Shown: positions 30,819 to 31,362 of the stretch, piece after piece
Layout: each line of letters opens with the position of its first letter
How positions within the stretch are numbered: position 1 is the first letter of the stretch
DNA from: Desulfatirhabdium butyrativorans
GTDB lineage: Bacteria > Desulfobacterota > Desulfobacteria > Desulfobacterales > DYRK01
Reading direction: 5' to 3'
Length of the DNA: 31,362 bases
NCBI GenBank assembly: GCA_020718785.1
Contig: DYRK01000004.1
Location: forward strand, 1 to 31,362
Notes under the pieces: generated by a model
Told to the model about the DNA's origin: nothing
Database searches by the model: none
Seen by the model: the letters and a program-made list of their open reading frames with translations, nothing else
Made by a program: the position numbers and the translations under genes

Positions 30819-31308
30819 TCTATTCTTACCGCCGTCATAATCTGCGCTTTTTGTAAAACGATTTTGCAAATCGTTTTATCGGCAAAACGGTTTGCAAAAC
30901 CGTTTTACGGTCATAATCTGCGCTTCTGTAAAACGCCCCTGCTTAAAACAGACGCAAATCGTTTTATCGGCAAAACGGTTTGCAAAACCGTTTTACGGTC
31001 ATAATCTGCGCTTCTGTAAAACGCCCCTGCTTAAAACAGACGCAAACCGTTTTACGGTCATAATCTGCACTTCTGTAAAACGGCTTTGCAAGCCGTTTTT
31101 TTGCGGCAAAACGGTTTGCAAAACCGTTTTACGGTCATAATCTGCGCTCCTGTAAAACGCCCCTGCTTAAAACAGACGCAAATCGTTTTATCGGCAAAAC
31201 GGTTTACAAAACCGTTTTACGGTCATAATCTGCGCTTCTGTAAAACGCCCCTGCTTAAAACAGACGCAAATCGTTTTATCGGCAAAACGGTTTACAAAAC
31301 CGTTTTAC
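30819..31308. repeat. Tandem array of about six ~88-bp palindromic units
   Basis: Units begin (G)GTCATAATCTGCGCTTCTG at about 30833, 30909, 30997, 31056, 31133 and 31221, with periods of 76, 88, 59, 77, 88 and 88 bp. A full unit contains TAAAACGCCCCTGCTTAAAA, CAGACGCAAATCG and the hairpin AAAACGGTTTGCAAAACCGTTTT. Shorter units have internal deletions; the 31056 unit has AAAACGGCTTTGCAAGCCGTTTT instead. There are no unique spacers. The left boundary (CTATTCTTACCGCCGTCATAA) matches the start of the 11362-11520 element. From 31309 to the end I see nothing. Confidence 0.9.
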
Positions 31309-31362
31309 TCTGATCAACACGCATGTTTTTTCCAGTTCTCTTCTTTGACAACATACTGAATC

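Noticed and set aside
30819..31308. CRISPR array
   Set aside because: The periodic sequence is continuous repeat with internal deletions; there are no unique spacers of constant length and no cas genes nearby.
30892..31313. Short plus-strand frames rich in repeated KRPCLKQTQIVLSAKRF-like text
   Set aside because: They are translations of the tandem palindromic units; the repetition is at DNA level and there is no ribosome-binding site.

Overview
The window looks like chromosomal accessory DNA of an anaerobic Desulfobacterota-type bacterium, perhaps a repeat-rich member of the Desulfobacterales. This is an inference from gene content: a TupA-type tungstate-binding protein, a cyanobacterial-AAR-like acyl reductase beside a ferredoxin and an iron alcohol dehydrogenase, PAS/GGDEF/EAL and hybrid-kinase signalling, dockerin and MopE-like calcium-binding motifs, and very many small palindromic repeats. 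There is no rRNA, tRNA, CRISPR array or transposase gene.

Layout. 1-7.5 kb: a solitary tupA behind a palindromic 5' region; then, on the minus strand, an orphan family-5 solute-binding protein followed 10 bp later by a Cache-HAMP-PAS hybrid histidine kinase; then a rearranged dockerin/HYDIN-like surface protein gene with remnants around it. 7.6-11.4 kb (plus strand): M18 aminopeptidase, PBP4-type D-Ala-D-Ala carboxypeptidase and a class I methyltransferase, separated by miniature palindromic elements. 11.5-16.8 kb (minus): a lipid-type redox cluster of iron alcohol dehydrogenase fused to an SCP2 domain, a [4Fe-4S] ferredoxin, an acyl-ACP-reductase-like protein with a large extra N-terminal region, and a prepilin peptidase. 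The first three could act together to turn acyl chains into aldehydes and alcohols.

16.9-21.6 kb (minus): a two-gene module of small proteins (DUF6978-like and DUF1828-like), then a likely operon of GGDEF/EAL protein, small membrane protein and M48 metalloprotease ending in a strong hairpin. 21.7-30.8 kb (minus): a defence/toxin-antitoxin island. A DUF1156 (COG1743) DNA methylase and a DUF499 (COG1483) ATPase, families usually found side by side, are separated here by an MNT-HEPN pair, a HEPN-like gene overlapping a BolA-like gene, an orphan YefM/Phd antitoxin and a 55-residue protein. A RelE/HigB-like toxin with a small antitoxin-like partner sits directly upstream of the methylase, and a HigBA pair lies further out. 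The window ends in a tandem array of ~88-bp palindromic units.

A recurrent theme is repeats touching genes. AGTGAGAA-type repeats supply the last codons and stops of three genes, another palindromic family supplies the end of the YefM antitoxin, and several elements fill intergenic spaces completely or are nested in each other. The best candidates for undescribed biology are the HEPN/BolA-like pair, the methylase-linked toxin cassette bounded by a duplicated methylase start, and the split DUF1156/DUF499 locus itself.
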